A stretch of DNA of 64,000 bases from Streptomyces dysideae (GTDB lineage: Bacteria > Actinomycetota > Actinomycetes > Streptomycetales > Streptomycetaceae): contig NZ_KQ949123.1 of assembly GCF_001514305.1 (NCBI RefSeq), positions 1 to 64,000 of the forward strand, in the 5' to 3' direction. The notes beneath the pieces were generated by a model, which saw nothing but the letters and a program-made list of their open reading frames with translations, had not been told where the DNA came from and made no database searches. A program made the position numbers and the translations under genes. Positions 60,854 to 64,000 of the stretch are shown here, piece after piece; position 1 is the first letter of the stretch, and each line of letters begins with the position of its first letter.

Positions 60854-61312
60854 ATGGAGATCACCAAGCCGCCTCGCGGCCCCGTGGAACGCAAGGCCGA
60901 TGTCCTGGCGCGGCTGGAGAAGGAGATCGACATCTGGGTGGCCTCGGCGGACGCCGACGGACTGCCCTGCATGGTCCCGCTGTGGTTCGTGTGGCACGAC
61001 GAGTCGGTGTGGCTGGTGACCCGGCTGACGAATCCGACCGGCCGCAACCTGCGGGACGGCGGCCGGACCCGGCTGGCGTTCGCGGACACCCGGGACGTCG
61101 TACTCATCGACGGCGACGTGGAGACGTACGCCCTCCAGGAGGTTCCGGAAGCGGCGGCCGAGGCGTTTCTCGCGAAGACGGGCTGGGACCCGCGACAGGA
61201 CAGCGCGTCGTACGCCTTCTTCCGGGTCCGGCCCCACGCGGTGCAGGCCTGGCACGAGCAGCGCGAGCTGCCCAAGCGGCACGTCATGCGGGACGGCGAG
61301 TGGCTGGCCTGA
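60854..61312 (+). CDS. Pyridoxamine-phosphate-oxidase-like (PPOX) flavin/F420 protein
   Basis: 152 aa split beta-barrel protein. The pattern IDIWVASADADGLPCMVPLW, then SVWLVTRLTNPTGRNLRDGG and TRLAFADTRDVVLIDG, is typical of small PPOX proteins that bind FMN or F420 as dimers. Electron acceptor and substrate cannot be told from sequence. ATG 60854; divergent from the VOC/add pair. Confidence 0.85.
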   Translation: MEITKPPRGPVERKADVLARLEKEIDIWVASADADGLPCMVPLWFVWHDESVWLVTRLTNPTGRNLRDGGRTRLAFADTRDVVLIDGDVETYALQEVPEAAAEAFLAKTGWDPRQDSASYAFFRVRPHAVQAWHEQRELPKRHVMRDGEWLA

Positions 61313-61356
61313 TCGGATCCGCTGTCCGGTGACGGGGTTCGCGGGCTGACTGACTC

Positions 61357-62238
61357 TCAGCTACTGTCCAGATGACGGACGTTGAGCCGGATCGCACCCG
61401 CGGCCACGTTCTCGACGAGGTGGTCGGGGTTGCCCGTGCCGGGGATGGCGAGCACGTGCGGGCCCTGTCCCAGTGTCCAGGCGATGCGGATCTGGGCGGG
61501 GCTCGCGTCGTGTTCCCGTGCGAGGGCGAGGACCTCCTCGTCGTGAGCGGTGGTCGCGCCCTCCGCTCCGGCCTCGCCGGCCACGGCGTAGAACGGGACG
61601 AAGGCGATGCCCTGTTCGCCGCAGAGACGCAGGAGTTCGTCGGTGTCGGCGTCGTGGCGGTCGAGGGCGTAGCGGTTCTGCACGCTGATCACGGGCGCGA
61701 TGGCCTGTGCCTCGGCGAGGTGCCGGGGTGTCACGTCGGAGATGCCGAGGTGCCGGATCAGGCCGGCCTCGCGCAGTTCGGCGAGGACGCCGAAGTGCTC
61801 GGCGATGGAGTCCTGCCGCATGCGGCGCAGGTATACGAGGTCCAGGTGGTCGCGGCCGAGTTGGCGGAGGTTCTCCTCGACGTGGCCGCGGAGTTGGTCG
61901 GGGCGGGCGGAGGTGCCCCATGCGCCGTGGTAGTCGCGGTAGGGGCCGACCTTCGTGGCGATGAGCAGGTCGTCGGGGTACGGGGCCAGCGCGGTGTTGA
62001 TGAGTTCGTTGGCGGAGCGGAGGGCGGAGAAGTAGAAGGCGGCCGTGTCGATGTGGTTGACGCCAAGGTCAATTGCCTTGCGCAGCACGGCGATCGAGCG
62101 CAGCCGGTCGCTCGGCGTGCCCTGGTGGAAAGCGGCGCTGCCCGTCAGCCGCATCGCGCCGAGGCCGACGCGGTTGACGGACAGGTCGCCGAGATTCCAG
62201 GTACCCGAGGCGTCCGCGGTGATCGTTCCGGAGGTCAT
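61357..62238 (-). CDS. Aldo/keto reductase
   Basis: 293 aa from ATG 62238 (GTG 62256 is possible). Catalytic Asp and Tyr sit in NHIDTAAFYF, Lys in IATKVGPY; the position of the usual catalytic His reads LVYLRRMRQD, so His is absent or replaced. This variant occurs in the AKR subgroup with YLRRM. The cofactor end IPGTGNPDHLVENVAA is normal. Substrate unknown. Confidence 0.88.
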   Translation of the reverse strand: MTSGTITADASGTWNLGDLSVNRVGLGAMRLTGSAAFHQGTPSDRLRSIAVLRKAIDLGVNHIDTAAFYFSALRSANELINTALAPYPDDLLIATKVGPYRDYHGAWGTSARPDQLRGHVEENLRQLGRDHLDLVYLRRMRQDSIAEHFGVLAELREAGLIRHLGISDVTPRHLAEAQAIAPVISVQNRYALDRHDADTDELLRLCGEQGIAFVPFYAVAGEAGAEGATTAHDEEVLALAREHDASPAQIRIAWTLGQGPHVLAIPGTGNPDHLVENVAAGAIRLNVRHLDSS

Positions 62239-62519
62239 CGGCGGAGTGTCGCACACGGGCGTCCGGTGCCAGCAGTGCAGTGCGCCGCCGGCTCGTCCGG
62301 GCCGCCGAACCTCACCCCGCTGAGGACGGCGGCCGCACCGAAGGCATCACGCAGCCCAAGTAGAGGAAGGTCCGTTCCGGAGTACGTGGCCTTCGGCGAG
62401 CAGGAGATGGGCGGCGGTGCAGGTGTACGCGCACGACGATCGTGGACCCGGCACGGGGTGGCCGGTCCCGGTCTGCCGGCGCGACATCAAGTAGCAGGTC
62501 GGGACGTTGGTGGCCACCC
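62239..62519. other. 281-bp gap before the dehydrogenase remnant
   Basis: No supported gene. A minus-strand stretch (AAHLLLAEGHVLRNGP) looks like old coding sequence but cannot be assigned. Confidence 0.3.
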
Positions 62520-63314
62520 TCAGACGCTGAGGGTGTCGAGGAGGGCTTTGGTGACGTCGTCGGTGGTGACCGCGCCTCCGACGTCGCGGGTGAGGATGCC
62601 CGCGGCCGTGGTCGCCTCGATCGCCTTGTGCAGGCGGGCCGCCTGGTCAGGCAGGCCGAAGTGCTCCAGCATCAGGGCCGCGCTGCCGACCGCGCCGATC
62701 GGGTTGGCCAACCCCTGGCCGGCGTTGTCCGGGGCGGAGCCGTGGACGGGCTCGAACATGCTCGGGAAGCGGCGCTCGGGGTTGAGGTTGGCGCTCGCCG
62801 CGAGGCCCAGGCTGCCGGCCGGCGCGCTGCCGAGGTCGGAGAGGATGTCGGCGTTGAGGTTGGAGGCGACGACGACCGACAGGTCCTCCGGGCGCAGCAC
62901 GAACTTCGCGGACATCGCGTCGACGAGGACGCTCTCGGTCTCCACGTCCGGGTAGTCGGCGGCGACGCGCTTGAAGACGTCGTCCCACAGGACCATGCCG
63001 TACTGCTGGGCGTTGCTCTTGGTGGCCGACGAGACCTTGCGACGGGCGCGGGTACGGGCAAGGTCGAAGGCGAAGCGCATGATGCGCTCACAGCCCACCG
63101 CGGTGAACAGGGCCTACTGGACGGCGACTACGCCGCCCCGCCCGCGGCCGGAGAGGTTGCGGCCGCCGAGGCCCGCGTACTCGCCCTCGCTGTTCTCGCG
63201 GACGACGACCCAGTCCAGTTCGGCGTCGTCGGCGTTGCGCAGCGGGCTCTGCACACCGGGCAGGAAGTGCACGGGGCGGACATTGGCCCAGTCCGGCGCC
63301 GTCGGCTGGCCCAC
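62520..63314 (-). pseudogene. Tartrate/isopropylmalate-type dehydrogenase with in-frame stop, 5'-truncated
   Basis: Minus-strand frame: NVRPVHFLPGVQSPLRNADD, DWVVVRENSEGEYAGLGGRN, then an in-frame TAG (63116-63114) after GGVVAVQ, where relatives continue with Ser. The same frame goes on ALFTAVGCERIMRFAFDLAR, KSNAQQYGMVLWDDVFKRV, FEPVHGSAPDNAGQGLANPI to a normal C-terminus. The substrate and metal motifs match TtuC-like tartrate dehydrogenase/decarboxylases. The first about 95 residues are missing upstream of 63314. Confidence 0.82.
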
Positions 63315-63401
63315 CGTCCCGAGCGCGTCAGCTGGGCGACCCCGGCTACTGACGCCGACCGCACCGCCGTGGCGGTGGAGTGTGGGCGCGTGATCTGACC
63401 G

Positions 63402-63615
63402 TCAGCCCTGCGGACGTGGCACACTCTCGTTCTTGCGCTGGAGGTAACGTGCGTGTCCGCGCCGTCCTGTGCGTTCCATGAGCGGGAGGGCGTGCCGGGA
63501 CAGTCTGGGTGAGACCGCCATCAGGCGGGAGACGATGCTGTCCTCGTACGGCAGGAAGACCTCCAGGCGGGTGCGCAGGGCGCGTTCGTAGCCGCGTACG
63601 ACGTCGGCCGACCCC
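63402..63615 (-). pseudogene. Unrecognised C-terminal gene remnant
   Basis: Minus-strand code DVVRGYERALRTRLEVFLPY, EDSIVSRLMAVSPRLSRHAL and RGHARYLQRKNESVPRPQG to a stop at 63402. Composition is normal coding sequence and it looks like a protein C-terminus, but no family is recognised. Upstream of about 63615 it meets plus-strand code (EEALALFSHLLTTAGLGAAD) of another remnant ending at about 63747, so this is a junction. Confidence 0.4.
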
Positions 63616-63836
63616 TCCGACAGCTCCACCGAGGAAGCCCTCGCCCTCTTCTCACACCTGCTGACCACCGCCGGCCTCGGCGCCGCCGACCCAAGCGGCA
63701 CCGAAGATGACACGGAAGATGTGAGCATGCCCTCGAAGCCAGGCTGACAGGCAGTCCCCCTGCCCGAACACCTGTCGGCTGTTCACCAGCCTGCCGGTTG
63801 CAGGAGTCGATCCCGAGGGCGCCCCCTCCCGGTGAT

Positions 63837-64000
63837 TCAGACAGCCGGAACTCGCACGAATCGCCCGGTTACGTGCAGGTCGCCTTCGATGCGAACGGCT
63901 GTGGCCCGCAGTTCCGGCAAGATGGTCGTGACGCATTCCGCGGCGGGGCGGCGACCGCTGTGCATGGTGACGTTGATCGCCGCGATGAGGCTGCCGTCGC
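63837..64000 (-). CDS. IclR-family regulator, C-terminal end (partial)
   Basis: The last 53 codons enter from the right window edge. IAAINVTMHSGRRPAAECVT and LPELRATAVRIEGDLHVTGR are the final helix-strand unit of IclR effector domains, close to the PcaR/CatR-type subgroup that controls aromatic catabolism. Target genes, if adjacent, lie outside the window. Confidence 0.75.
   Translation of the reverse strand, partial: DGSLIAAINVTMHSGRRPAAECVTTILPELRATAVRIEGDLHVTGRFVRVPAV

Overview
This is a high-GC actinobacterial chromosome segment, almost certainly Streptomyces. Third codon positions are nearly all G or C and GTG/TTG starts are common. Genus-typical genes are present: melC1-melC2 tyrosinase, clpP3-clpP4 with a PopR-like regulator, furA-katG, a streptophobe protein, a TerD-CAP fusion and the treS-mak-glgB glycogen/trehalose cluster. 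No tRNA, rRNA, CRISPR array, prophage or intact transposase was seen.

Layout. 1-4 kb: end of treS, then maltokinase and branching enzyme (GlgE-pathway side). 4-9 kb: an acyl-CoA ligase, a secreted jelly-roll protein with a lipoprotein partner, and a type II NADH dehydrogenase. 9-12 kb: a decayed strip holding a broken FUSC gene, a broken Orn/Lys/Arg decarboxylase and a candidate small RNA. 12-18 kb: a cyclic-nucleotide-binding protein, furA-katG, divergent lysE/lysG and an L,D-transpeptidase lipoprotein. 18-25 kb: a TetR-controlled flavoprotein dehydrogenase with striking tandem operators, AlkB, several truncated genes, and a DUF4032 gene carrying an in-frame palindromic repeat. 25.8-29.3 kb: a translationally coupled three-gene signalling operon (receiver-flavin reductase fusion, cyclic-nucleotide-binding histidine kinase, UBP zinc finger). 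29-40 kb: a LuxR/LAL regulator, serine hydrolase, TerD-CAP-CAP protein, AIM24, a membrane pseudokinase and others. 40-50 kb: aldo/keto reductase, melC operon, RNase HI, VOC proteins, alcohol dehydrogenase and a ruined EACC1-caspase conflict module. 50-56 kb: clpP3-clpP4-popR, an anti-sigma-type ATPase, streptophobe, and a kinase gene that has lost its catalytic core. 56-64 kb: two aldo/keto reductases, LysR, DinB-like, adenosine deaminase, VOC and PPOX proteins, a stop-interrupted tartrate-dehydrogenase-like gene and the end of an IclR regulator.

The strongest overall impression is decay. About twenty gene remnants (frameshifts, nonsense codons, internal deletions, gene-to-gene junctions) lie between intact, well-spaced genes. 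Truncations and clean junctions cannot be explained by base-calling errors, so they suggest real erosion, although single-base frameshifts should be checked against reads. The best candidates for something little described are the 25.8-29.3 kb redox-signalling operon, the ClpP4 subunit lacking its catalytic histidine, the TerD-CAP-CAP architecture, and several well-formed operator sequences (12.6, 16.2, 21.1 and 57.7 kb).
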